From Sphaeroforma arctica JP610 (lineage: Eukaryota > Opisthokonta > Ichthyosporea > Ichthyophonida), in NCBI RefSeq assembly GCF_001186125.1, contig NW_014040153.1, forward strand, positions 20,212-66,021: a stretch of DNA of 45,810 bases, read 5' to 3'. A program made the translations under genes and the position numbers. Under the pieces are notes generated by a model, which saw nothing but the letters and a program-made list of their open reading frames with translations, was not told where the DNA came from and made no database searches. Numbering within the stretch: the stretch's first letter is position 1; each line of letters begins with the position of its first letter. Below, piece after piece: positions 11,701 to 22,580 of this stretch.

Positions 11701-14700
11701 TGCGTCTTACAACGACCACTACATGCACATACCGTCTCTCCAGTGGTAGTCTCCAGGGTTTTCGATCAGACGGCTCTCGACGATGTCATCACGCTCCAAG
11801 GGGAACGCAATATCGTGGCGTGAGAAGGCCTCCTCTGCCAACAGAGTGAATCCAACACCCTTGATACGCGACGCACAGTTGGTGAAGCAGCGATCAATCA
11901 CCTCCTCGGCGATACCCACAGCCTCGAAGATCTGCGCTCCCTTGTACGACATGAGCGTGGAGATACCCATCTTGGCCATGACCTTGCGCATACCTATCCG
12001 GGTCAAACATGTGCATGGATCTATGAGCCTATCCGAGTTAAAATTATATGCATGATTATGAGCCTATCCGAGTTAAAATTATATGCATGATTATGAGCCT
12101 ATCCGAATTAAGATTATATGCATGATTATGAGCCTATCCGAATTAAGATTATATGCATGATTATTACGAGTATATGCACCCACGCGACATACATGCACAA
12201 CCATTGGTAACACAGGATGTACAATGAAGTCGAGTATGCATGCACGTGTATGTGTGGATGCACGGGTGCGTTTAATGAGAGGCAACAAACCGTAGTTGAC
12301 AGCAGCCTGGTAGTTCTTCGCAACAGTGTCGTCATCATATTTGGCATCTAGGAGACCCTCGTTTCTGAGGGCCGCCATGGTGTCGAATACCAAATAAGGG
12401 CAGACAGCGTCCACTCCAAAACCGAGCAGCAGACAGATCTGGTGCACGACGTTCACCTCTCCTGATTCCAGGATGATGGCTACGTTCAAGCGCTTCTTCT
12501 CGCGGACCAGGTACTATTCATGCATAGTAGATTAGCACACTATAAAGTAAGTACACGTGAGGCGGTCGCGCGTAACTCCGACCGTGAGATTGGCGTGTCC
12601 TGACGATCAGACAAAATCAAACAAAACGCAACAAATTGTATACACTTAAACATCGAAAACTCGGACACACCTGATGCACCGCTCCAACGGCCAGAGCGGA
12701 TGGGATGGGCACACGCTCGCGTCCAACCTTGCGATCGGTGAGCACAATGACTTTGTTGCCGTCATTGATAGCATCAACGGCTTCGTCAGAGATGCGCTCC
12801 AGAGCATCCATCATGCCCTCAGCACCGGTGCTGTTAGCGTGAGATTGGTGATAGACGATCAGTTGGATGTATAATATATTTTTATTAAGTCGGTTTTGCT
12901 GGGAATATGACTGGTGAACTATACGGATAGGTACGCGGATGTGTACTGAATGCACTGTATATACTGCAATAGCCGCAAAGAGCTTCATCACAAATTAATT
13001 GGCATACATTGATAGATTGAATTTGCGACCTCGTTCCAACAGTATTGTTTGCCGCTTAAAAAGAAAACACATGCGAAACGCGGGTCAGTCTGAACAAAAA
13101 AGACAAAGACTATACAAATGGGCCCATTCCCTCATGAGGAACAAATAAATCCCAAGCACATTGATTTATTATCACTAGAACAGCTACCTGAATAAAAAAG
13201 ACGTATGCGTTACAACGAAACACTTCAAACACACCTGCGAGCAAAGGTGGTGTCTATCTCAGCCACCTTCCACTGAGATTTCTCCTTGTGGAGACTGCGA
13301 ATGCACGCGATCTCTTTAAGCGAAAGCACGGGGTTGTCGATGGTCAACCGTTGGCACTGCTCAGCGGCTTCATCCAATACATTGAACTCAGGGCCAATCA
13401 CCTGCACGAGCGTGTGAAGTATTCCGAAATGAGTTTAATAGGAAAGTCCAGATACAATCCGAGACAAATGTGTACTTCGTTGCCAGCTAAAATTGCCATA
13501 AAATACCAAACTTACAAAGTATCTACAACGAGATATAATCAGTGACTTTCAATGGGTCCATACATACCTGACGCAGAGACATGATGATGGATTCACGGAA
13601 GGGATCAATAGGGGGGTTGGTTACTTGAGCAAACAATTGCTTGAAGTACTCGTGTATCAGGCGCGGCTTCTTACTGAGCACAGCCAAGGGAGCATCGTTA
13701 CCCATAGATCCCAGAGCCTCCTTCCTAAGCTCAATCATGGGCTGTTAATTGATTATCGGAAGAAACAACCGAAATACGCAATTAATATGGGTTCATGAAC
13801 GTTGGTGCGTATATATCCCGCGAATACACTCTAAGCCAACCGAAAATGTAAGTAACGAGAACAGCTAACGTCGGACATTCACAGTAAACATGCAGGGCAC
13901 ACACCTTGACCAGCATGTTGATGTGCTCCAGAGTCCACCCGAAAGCAGGCAACCGGCGGTCGAACAACACGCCCTTCTGAGCCTGTACTTCGTGCGGCTT
14001 GCTGGAGAGCAATGCCATCTCTGTGATGTTCACCGAGTTCGTGTCCAACCAGTTCTGGTAGTCGTGCTTGTTACTCACTTCGGCCTTAAGCTGGCTATCA
14101 TCGACAAGAGTGTGCTCGAGTGTGTCGACGAGAAGCATCTTTCCAGGTTGTAGACGTCCCTTGCTCTTGATCTGTTGGACAACGTTTCAATAGGATAAAG
14201 GCAGATATTGTCAGTTTTCATATATAACATCTCTAGGCAACGAGGTATACGGAAGGAATCGCTGTATAATCCACGACATCGTACGTAGTTTAATATTCAA
14301 TGCACTACTATATCACTCGCCAAGTAATTGGAGGACTCAAGATAAAACAATGCAAATCTTGACATATGACTCCAGGATTACATACATATAATCCTAGCCT
14401 CTTAACATCAACAGTTTAAACGTGAAACACACAGATGTTTACAAAGCCCCAACTTACCGCTCCAAGAGGCACGTCCAGTACACCGACTTCACTGGCCATA
14501 ATCATTCGATTGTCGTCGGTGATGTAGTAACGAGCTGGGCGCAGACCGTTACGATCCAAAGTGGCACCAATATACCTACCATCGGTGAATGTGAATAGAG
14601 CGGGTCCATCCCAAGCCTCCATAACGAAGGAGCTGTTGGTAACAAAATGGCGGGACAATTTTAGTCGGATGCATTTCGCTAGAATTCTCTGTATCTATGG

Positions 14701-17051
14701 AATACATTTACTATCAACAACCATCTAAAACTAACTAAGTTGATTCAAGCGCACAAAACAGTAAGTACACTTGAAACATACTATGTACGCTACATCTGTA
14801 CATATATTAACATGCCTAATTTATAATATACATGCATACGCACAAACACGCATGTATATTAAACATACCAGTACTCGTAGAAAGCGCGCTTCTTCGGTGT
14901 CATGTTGACATCGTTCTGCCACGCCTCGGGCACCATCATCATCATAACCTCGGGAAGCGTACGCTTACCGTCCATAACCATAAACTCCAATACATTATCA
15001 AATGCAGCAGAATCGGAACCAGCGGTCTCGATGATTGGGTACAGACTCTCGGTAAGGTCACCAAACTGCTCGGACTTCAGCATACCCTCTCGAGCACGCA
15101 TCCAGTTCTTGTTTCCTCTGAGTGTGTTGATTTCGCCATTGTGACCTAGGAGACGGAAAGGCTGTGCCCTTGACCAACTGGGGAAGGTGTTGGTGGAGAA
15201 ACGCGAGTGTACTAGCGCCATGTGCGACTTGAACTCCGGATTTGAAAGATCCTTGAAGTAAGGTCCAACCTATTAAGTGTAAGTGTTATTTTTTACTTGT
15301 TAGCTCACCAATAAAAAGACTTGGTTAAATCGTTGCCTATGTCAACATAAAAAGAGCATGGTGCTCGTCGTGCGTTCGGACGGACGCACATTACACAATA
15401 GTTGAATCGAACTGAATACAAGGACCGCATCAGTGCAATACCAAGGCATATACATGAAGTGCAATCTACATACCTGATATGCCGACAATTGACCCTTGTA
15501 AATTAGGGTTCCAGTGCTTAGAGAACAGATGTAGAAACTTTTCTCTGCCTTGGGAAGACTCTTCTCCAGACGCTTACGAAGCGTGTATGCAAGACGGTCT
15601 AGATCCAGCCCCTTCAGGGATGAATCCTTTGATTTGATATAAACCTGATAAAAAGGTAAAATGTTTGAAAAGATATAACCTAAACCTCCAGAAGATGACC
15701 TACCTCTTTCAACAACTGAAATTATGGTCGCTTATTTAACTAAACTTGCTGATAAAATACAAGTGTAATAGCTTGGCGAAACCGCAAGTCTCGGGTATTC
15801 TACCCGCATCGTAACTTCCCTGAGAAAAAGAATGAAAACTAGTTCTAAACCCTTTCTAACCTACGTGATGCTCAAGCACCTAAAACAACAGAAATCAGCG
15901 AAAGATATTGACCTATTTACAAAATTGGACTATACAACTCGCGTATCGAACTAGTATGGCCACCTTACTTATCAAAATATACACACCTGCTCGATGGAGG
16001 GTTCAGTGGCCAGTGCAGAGGGACCCACTTGTGAGTTGTCCACCTCAATCACACGCCAGCCCAATACCTCTAGACCCAGCTTTACAGCTGTAGAGGTGAA
16101 AACGGACCTACATTCCTCCTTAAGCGCCTCGGATTTCTGTAGAGGTAGTATACGATACAAAGGTCAGTCAAAAGCTTGCAAAGAAGTGTACCAGCACATG
16201 TGTTGAAAGGATACTAGTTTTAGTAACCAATAAATTGTTGGCAGTTTGAAGTCAAATCTAAGCAGCAAAGCAAGCGCCCGGTGGCAAGCCAAATACAACA
16301 AGCGAACCAACCGCAAAATCGAACGTCATGTACAACAAGCGTAGCACACCCTAGAATTCTCAGTCTATTTTAAAGCGTTTAACCAGACGTTAAAATGTTA
16401 ATTGCGATCACAAGCCGTTAAATTGTTAGGTCTGTTTAACCTGCGATCATTGGCATTCTACTGTCTATTTCTTGCAGTTTGAATTTTTAACAGCAATCAC
16501 TAGACGCTAAGGATGCTAGTTTATTTAACCTGCGATATCTAGCACGGAATTGCTTACGTTAACAACATAAAACCTTGAATTATATCCAGAGACTGAATGA
16601 TGGACTAGCTATATTGCACAGGCATGGCGAAGCCATGAGAATCATATAGCATTGCGGCAATACTTACCTTACTGAAGAAGATGTTTCCAGCAGCATAGTA
16701 TCCAGGAGCAGGCAGTGTGATGCCCGATTTGGTGACCATGTGCGTCAAAAACTCATGAGGCATACCAGTAAGGATACCAGCTCCATCTCCAGTGTTTTCT
16801 TCGCAGCCACATGCACCTCTGTGGAACATGCGTGCAAGAATAACTAGCGCATCCTGCACATTCGCGTGTGTTGCCTTGCCGTCTATGTTGGTTACAAAAC
16901 CTACACCACAGCCATCCTTCTCGTTGTCCGGGTTGTAAAGACCATCCTTTTTGGGATATGCCTCAAAACCGTTCTCGTGCTCTACTCCACAGCAGTGAGT
17001 GTACTGCTTGGGTTCGACATTTGCATTGATTCTGTTAGCGTTAGGTGCCAT
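5732..17051 (-). CDS. GLT1: NADH-dependent glutamate synthase (fused large and small subunits), 21 exons
   Basis: It makes two glutamates from glutamine and 2-oxoglutarate with NAD(P)H, working with glutamine synthetase in ammonium assimilation. The joined exons give about 2,096 residues, close to yeast Glt1 and plant NADH-GOGAT. ATG is at 17,051. A propeptide of about 47 residues precedes the expected nucleophile Cys48 (DGCGVGF); HRGACGCE and [11 protein letters not shown] (276-287) complete the amidotransferase domain. The central domain is followed by the FMN region ([10 protein letters not shown] near 1,088) and the 3Fe-4S ligands C1166, C1172 and C1177. The glycine-rich GXGXG domain lies near 1,330-1,440. 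An Ala- and acid-rich linker (about 1,508-1,582) leads to the small-subunit half: cysteine clusters at 1,631-1,645 and 1,684-1,692, FAD motif GGGPAG (1,737) and nucleotide motif GGGDTG (1,880). All key residues I checked are present, so the gene looks functional. NADH rather than NADPH use is inferred from the fused architecture. Confidence 0.96.
5732..17051 (-). other. GLT1: Exon map of the glutamate synthase gene
   Basis: Coding exons in transcript order: 1, 16,668-17,051; 2, 15,987-16,136; 3, 15,474-15,644; 4, 14,869-15,269; 5, 14,458-14,632; 6, 13,905-14,171; 7, 13,568-13,741; 8, 13,235-13,401; 9, 12,671-12,830; 10, 12,291-12,513; 11, 11,733-11,993; 12, 11,137-11,522; 13, 10,532-10,804; 14, 10,090-10,372; 15, 9,666-9,916; 16, 8,639-9,431; 17, 8,223-8,448; 18, 7,698-8,020; 19, 6,964-7,469; 20, 6,102-6,586; 21, 5,732-5,963. 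The total is 6,291 nt including TAA, divisible by three, with phase kept at each junction. All 20 introns are GT-AG. Donors are mostly GTATGT, GTGTGT or GTAAGT; acceptors are CAG or TAG. Junctions were chosen by splice signals plus continuity with conserved GOGAT sequence. Untranslated exons were not identified. Confidence 0.9.
12025..12164. repeat. 35-bp tandem repeat inside glutamate synthase intron 10
   Basis: Four units of 35 bp begin at 12,025, 12,060, 12,095 and 12,130, each starting GAGCCTATCCGA and ending ATATGCATGATTAT. The first two units share GAGTTAAAA and the last two share GAATTAAGA, so the array looks as if it grew by pairwise duplication. It lies wholly within the intron at 11,994-12,290. 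Confidence 0.92.
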
Positions 17052-17492
17052 AGTAAAAGATTTGTAAGAGAAGGTCACTGCCAACGTCCAACAAAGTAAA
17101 TTGATATGTTTATCTGAACAGAAGTTTATATATCACTTCCTGACGATAGATTTAAAATTGCAACGTGTTCAGCTCGTAAGTGGCAAAACTCGTTTTGTAT
17201 TATAGGTAAATACTTTAGCTTCGTAAGAGGTAGAGTGGCAGGATTTTAGTGCCGCTGTAAACATTTATTATGAACATTTTCGGACAGAGAGTAAAAAAAT
17301 ACTCCATGACTTTATGGACGCGCTGTCATACGTCTGACTCTCTCGATACTCTCGGGTCCTGAGTCCTGAAGACCTGAGCCCTGAATCCTGATCCTGGTCC
17401 TGAGACTAGACTTCTCATAAATACCAGCAGTAGAGAACGAGACGTACTAATATAGATAGATAGAGAGAGCCTGTGGCGAGTGTGGAGTATGG

Positions 17493-17556
17493 ACTGTGGA
17501 CTGTGGACTGTGGACTGTGGACTGTGGACTGTGGACTGTGGACTGTGGACTGTGGA
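17493..17556. repeat. 7-bp minisatellite (ACTGTGG)n, about nine units
   Basis: Nine or so uninterrupted ACTGTGG units. Because seven is not a multiple of three, all frames stay open through it, which produces Val-His-Ser-Pro-Gln style frames on the minus strand and Asp-Cys-Gly-Leu-Trp style frames on the plus strand. None is likely to be a protein. Confidence 0.95.
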
Positions 17557-19653
17557 CCTGGACTGGGGGTATGGGCCCTGGAGGGCGGAGAACTGGAGGA
17601 ATTATCATTTTTGGCTTTTTTTTTACTTTCATGATCTTTGATGACAATCAGGTAAATATATGTGATGACACTTTTGGTAGAAAAGCGCATGATGTCCACA
17701 GTCCAATATCCAAAATAACTCCTCTTTTCTTTAAAAAAAAATACTCTCCTAGAGAGAAAGAGAATTTGAGAAATAAACTAATAAAGACACAGGCCATAGA
17801 GGGGCAAACACCACCCTGTGCGACACTAAATAAACAGCTGGGATCCAGTGTAATGCGCTGTTGACTATATAGTATGTACACCGTAGAGTGTATTTATTTC
17901 TAATTACATACAGTGGAGTGAATAATAGTGACTACAGTCAGCCCGAAATGTTACAGTCACACTGTCTCAGCGACTCTCAGGCACTCAGCCCTGCTCAGCC
18001 TTACAGTTATTTACAGCCTCACAGTCTCAGTTGTTGGTTTGAATTTAGCGGTCTTTTAGTCGTTTATTTTTTTTTGAAAATATAGGAATAGGCTATACAC
18101 CTATTTTGAGACACGTTTTAAAAAAATATAAAATTTATTATTTCTAAAGAATTGTGTCAAAAAATATTATCACATGTAATTTCCCAACGCGTGTTGGGCA
18201 TGAATGTCAAACAACAATTTCTAAACTAGTAAACGACAGGGATATTTAAAAATACTAGATAACTTAAATACCAAATGCTACCTTGTATTATCCCATTCTA
18301 TATATTAAGATTAATATGATACACAACTTTCTGGTCTTTTATTCTCTATCTGATCTCTTATTTTATCATTCTAACAGGCCGCATAGGCCTGGTATTTCAA
18401 ATGTTTCAAATAAAATAATTTAATATACTACAGAGTTACAGACAATATACCACATGTCATCATCAAAATCATATAAAATTGCAGAAAACGTGATATAGAA
18501 TTAAATTTCATTCGTCAATGACAATATTTCTATTCTACGAATCTATTGGACAGAAAATCAACTATTTTTTCTATCACATGCTAATTGAGAAAAGTGTATT
18601 CAGCCAATCCATATTGAGAAATAGTGACTCAGCAACAAATCTTATATGTCATCACATGCTTTGTTCCACTTTTGGTTTAACGTGGTGTCATGGACTCGGT
18701 GGGTGAGGTGAGAGCAGGAGACAGCAGGTATACGCCTCCACGGTAAATACAAATCGTGCCCATGACTGTTTTTCAAAAAGCAATTTATTGCTCAATATAT
18801 ATATTAAAAAATTATCGATGAAATTCATTTTTGCCAACGATGAAATGAAGAATAATAGTTTGCACCAATAACTATTAGCAAAAAAAATATATCAAAACCA
18901 CGGCGTGTGTAGCAACGACCGCTCGACGCACATTTTTTTCAAATGTCTAATATCATCTTTTTTTAAACCTAATAAATACATCGCCTTCAAACTTCAAAGG
19001 CTTCAATTGGACCATAAAACCAAATTGGAAACCCCCCTCCCCCAACCAAGCAGACCCACGTCCCACACTCTCAGACCAGAGGGAGACACAAAACGATTTC
19101 CTCTCTACTATTGTACTAGCATTTTTATTTTTTTTAAGTTAGTATATCAAAGCCTACAAAACACAGAAGCCAGGCATCCTTTCTATTTTTATATTCTGGC
19201 CATACATTTTTGGGAGACACATGAATTTCGTCAAGGTTATTTTAGAAGGCTATGAATGAATTATAAAACTATTGCCTTGGAATCTTGGATATCCTTTTTT
19301 TTTTTTAAATAGAAGTCTGCATATATGAGAAAAAAATTTAAATAGATGAAAACAGATGGAAAAAAATATTTGTTTTTTTTTAATATCTGAAAACGGCTTT
19401 CAAATCTAACTATTTGTTATAAAAAAACTCAGATTCAGTTAACAGATATCTTTTTTAGAAAACAAAAGTCTAAATAGAAAATACTACCTGAAGTCCAAAT
19501 GTCCCCCCAGAGTTCAGAATTTCGGACGAGCACAATTTCGGACTAAATAGTCCGGACAATATCTTTTTCTTTACCTCTAACGAGCTATTTTAGCTTGTCC
19601 AAAAATATCTGACCATGACCCTCTGGAAGCCTGTCCCGGGCTCACGGGTGATT

Positions 19654-19881
19654 TCAAATTGATTTTCTACTCCCCTTGGGAATGGGGCTTGGATGAAAAG
19701 ATGTGTAACCACACTTCTTGCAAGGCGCTCTCACCTTCTTTTCACCTTTCGGTTCGGTAGAAGTAGAGCCAGTACCCCCTCCAGTAGTAGTGCGAGGTTT
19801 CTTAGTACTACGCGCAGTCTGAGTTTTTTGGGTTATTTTTAAACTCAAAATGAAAACCCAGCGAGACTTCCAGAGGTTCAT
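19654..19881 (-). CDS. Unrecognised short basic open frame with CxxC motif
   Basis: A 75-codon frame with an ATG. Its middle is Lys/Thr/Gly-rich (TKKPRTTTGGGTGS) and it ends with CKKCGYTSFH followed by a Pro/Ser/Lys tail. The composition differs from the AT-driven frames around it, and a CxxC pair could be half of a zinc-binding site. I recognise no family. It may be a fragment of an exon or of a mobile element, or chance. Confidence 0.15.
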   Translation of the reverse strand: MNLWKSRWVFILSLKITQKTQTARSTKKPRTTTGGGTGSTSTEPKGEKKVRAPCKKCGYTSFHPSPIPKGSRKSI

Positions 19882-22147
19882 GATCCTAAAGGACTTGTCC
19901 GTTCTCCCTTAATTCTACTTTTTCTAATGATGGTCATGTTCACATGAATGACGCTACTTACTATTTGGGGAGGGGGGGGTAGGAACTTGGATACCGGAAA
20001 AATTGGGCGTATTTAGCTAAAAAATCAAGAGGTATTCACGTTACAGTCAAACCTCCGTTTTTCTCTACCTCTTCTATTGTTCACCTCCTTTTTTGTCCAA
20101 TTTTTATATACTGGGACTCGAAATTTGTTTGCAGAATTGCAGTATGTACCAGAATACTGATGTGTAAATTCACGTATGGCTTGCCACACTCTCAAAGAAG
20201 TGATATAGCATATATTTATATGATAACCTATAAATGAAGTACAATATGTAATGTGTATAAATAACAATAGCGGCAATACTTGCCTGTTAGGTACGAAAAT
20301 TCAGTGCATGCGTTATGTGGTGTTGGTTTGGGTGCGGGATACAGTAGTTCATGAGACACCACCGAAGTGGGCTCTCAGAGATATTTTCTACCAAGTTGTA
20401 ATTGTTTATGGCCAACAACTGAGTCAACGCATGCATCATCAATGGAAACACGAATTAAAGTAAAGTCGATGCTTGAACGCTTTATAAAAAGAAGCATTTA
20501 AAATATGCGTATGTACGTTACTGTACCAGGATATGTACTTTTAGAGAGCTATATGACCCTCAGGCACCAAACCCTATTTTTGTGTACCTCAATTTTGTCC
20601 AAATTTAGGCCTGAAATGGATCCTGGACAAAATAAAGAAGGTATTTTTAGTAACTTTTCTACACGTGCGTCTGTATTTAGAATATTTGTCCTGAGGCTAC
20701 TATGGGTGAGTGTGAAGCATTATATCTTAATGATCATCCCTCGATTCATTATGAATATAAACATGCATCACAACAGGATTTCCTGATGTATGCCATGTGT
20801 GGATGAAGCTTGTAAGTAGGATAGCAAATAGAGTAATAGATGATGAGCTTGTAGGCATTGATCTATCAGTTTATAACAATCGATTCGGGGGTAAATACAA
20901 AAGGTCCAGAGGTAAAAACACCAGACAGTATTAGCCGATAATGATGTCTCTGTGACAGTGGAAAACTGTAATGTACGTGTTACATGGCGAAGACAACGAG
21001 AGTTGAGATTTGCTGAGCAGATGTGGATGTGAAAATAGCCCGGGTGCTCAAATATATGCGACAGACTTCAAGCAGAGGGCATTCTCATGACTTGCCGTAG
21101 CTCCAGAATTTGCTGACAGTTTCCGACGAACTTTCGAAAGAAAAAAGCGTGAATATAGCTGATACATAGCCAACATTATGTGTGCAAATAATTTACTTTT
21201 CAAACCCTTGTCAGCCAACTACATGTATTTGTCTATGCCCTTAAATGGGGTAGATAGCACGCGACAGTTTATACATTTTTTATGACGCCGGGGACTTCTA
21301 TAGATAGTTATAAAGCATACACGTGGCCAATTATTTTTGTTTCATAAACTGGAATAAATCTAAACCGAATTAGAGAGTGATAGGAGCAAAACTATATAGA
21401 CAGTCTCAGAGTAAAAGCCCCTTTATTTTACAGCCTGGCTAGACTGACTTTACAATTATTTCAACTATAGGACTTATAATTTTAATCTACAAAATACTGA
21501 TATGGCATACTTCGATTTAAGGTTTACAAATAAAGTGGTCTTTCACTTGATTCTGATATTCACACCTGTCCATTTGCCGCCAAAATCAGATTCCTCATTT
21601 TGAGCTATATATAATTTATGATTACCAATGGACCAACGAACCTGTACCACTATGATACCCAAGAGACAAAACAGATGTGAGAGAAAGATTTTGCATCCAA
21701 GAAGGATCCGTTGATTGTAAATATGGTATAAAGACGTCAAATTAGGGATTGCTGACTGTTTATTCTTAACTATTTCTAAAGTGTACCCAAGCATTTCATT
21801 AATTCGTCATTGCACCCGACTAAATTTTCTATTCATTGCATCAGGGGCTATTCTCGTATAACTTTCAATATGTATGCATTTTGGGCGCTGTGAACCCTAT
21901 ATTAGCACAGTCGTGTGTTGATAGTCCGGCACCACGGCGATACTTCATATACGCTTTTCTTCTGAGCCCACTCGTAGCGCTTGATCAGGCTAATTTTGAA
22001 AATTTTTGCATTTGTGATACACTTGAGATGCAAATTGTTTAATATTTGAGTGTGCAACCCCCATGTCTTTTGCAATCTTGCTCGGTCATCGCGTTATCCA
22101 TGTGCTTAAGATCTTAACAGTTTTCGAACAGCTGCCTCGGTTGATTC

Positions 22148-22361
22148 TGTTATGACTCATTTACTAAAAACCCTATAAGACCACAATATATTACGGTTCA
22201 TATTTTAGCCGAATAATTGTAATAATATCTTAAAAGGGCACATGGTAATTACTATACTGTATAGCCAATATGTAATAATAAAGTTACTTCGTTAAGCAAA
22301 TATTTATTGCAACAGACTATGGGCCCATATCGAATATATATTATCTTATACCCTATATACA
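22148..22361 (+). repeat. 5' LTR of the copia element
   Basis: Recognised by alignment with the 3' LTR at 35,337 and with the inverted copy at 38,189-38,478. The 3' boundary, near a TATACA before a CACCCCTGATCC leader block, is approximate. Confidence 0.7.
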
Positions 22362-22405
22362 TACCTTAATTTTACACCCCTGATCCTTTGATCACACTTC
22401 CTCTC

Positions 22406-22525
22406 TCTGATCTCACCACCTCTGATCTCACCACCTCTGATCTCACCACCTCTGATCTCACCACCTCTGATCTCACCACCTCTGATCTCACCACCTCTGA
22501 TCTCACCACCTCTGATCTCACCACC
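22406..22525 (+). repeat. 15-bp tandem repeat in the copia leader, eight units
   Basis: Eight exact or near-exact units of TCTGATCTCACCACC lie between the 5' LTR and the gag start. The inverted relative has five units of the same repeat in the same relative place (38,066-38,140), so the array is a family feature that varies in copy number. Confidence 0.95.
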
Positions 22526-22580
22526 TTTGATCCTCTGATATCACCATATCTGCTCCTCCAATTCCTTCTCACACATCACC

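Larger units (their letters stand above)
17052..22147. other. Gene-poor AT-rich stretch upstream of glutamate synthase
   Basis: I recognise no gene here. The first few hundred bases upstream of 17,051 should hold the glutamate synthase promoter and 5' leader, but I see no site I can name. The region also has CCTGA-rich simple sequence near 17,350-17,405, a 7-bp minisatellite at 17,493-17,556, long AT-rich spans at 18,050-19,500, and one AGAAGGCTATG motif at 19,243. Scattered frames of 60-120 codons look like chance. Confidence 0.6.

Noticed and set aside
17415-17699. Ser-Pro-Gln/Val-His repeat frames
   Set aside because: Produced by the 7-bp ACTGTGG minisatellite, which keeps every frame open.
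22406-22525. CRISPR-like regular repeat
   Set aside because: Units are directly adjacent with no spacers, lie in a eukaryotic retroelement leader, and recur in a second family member.
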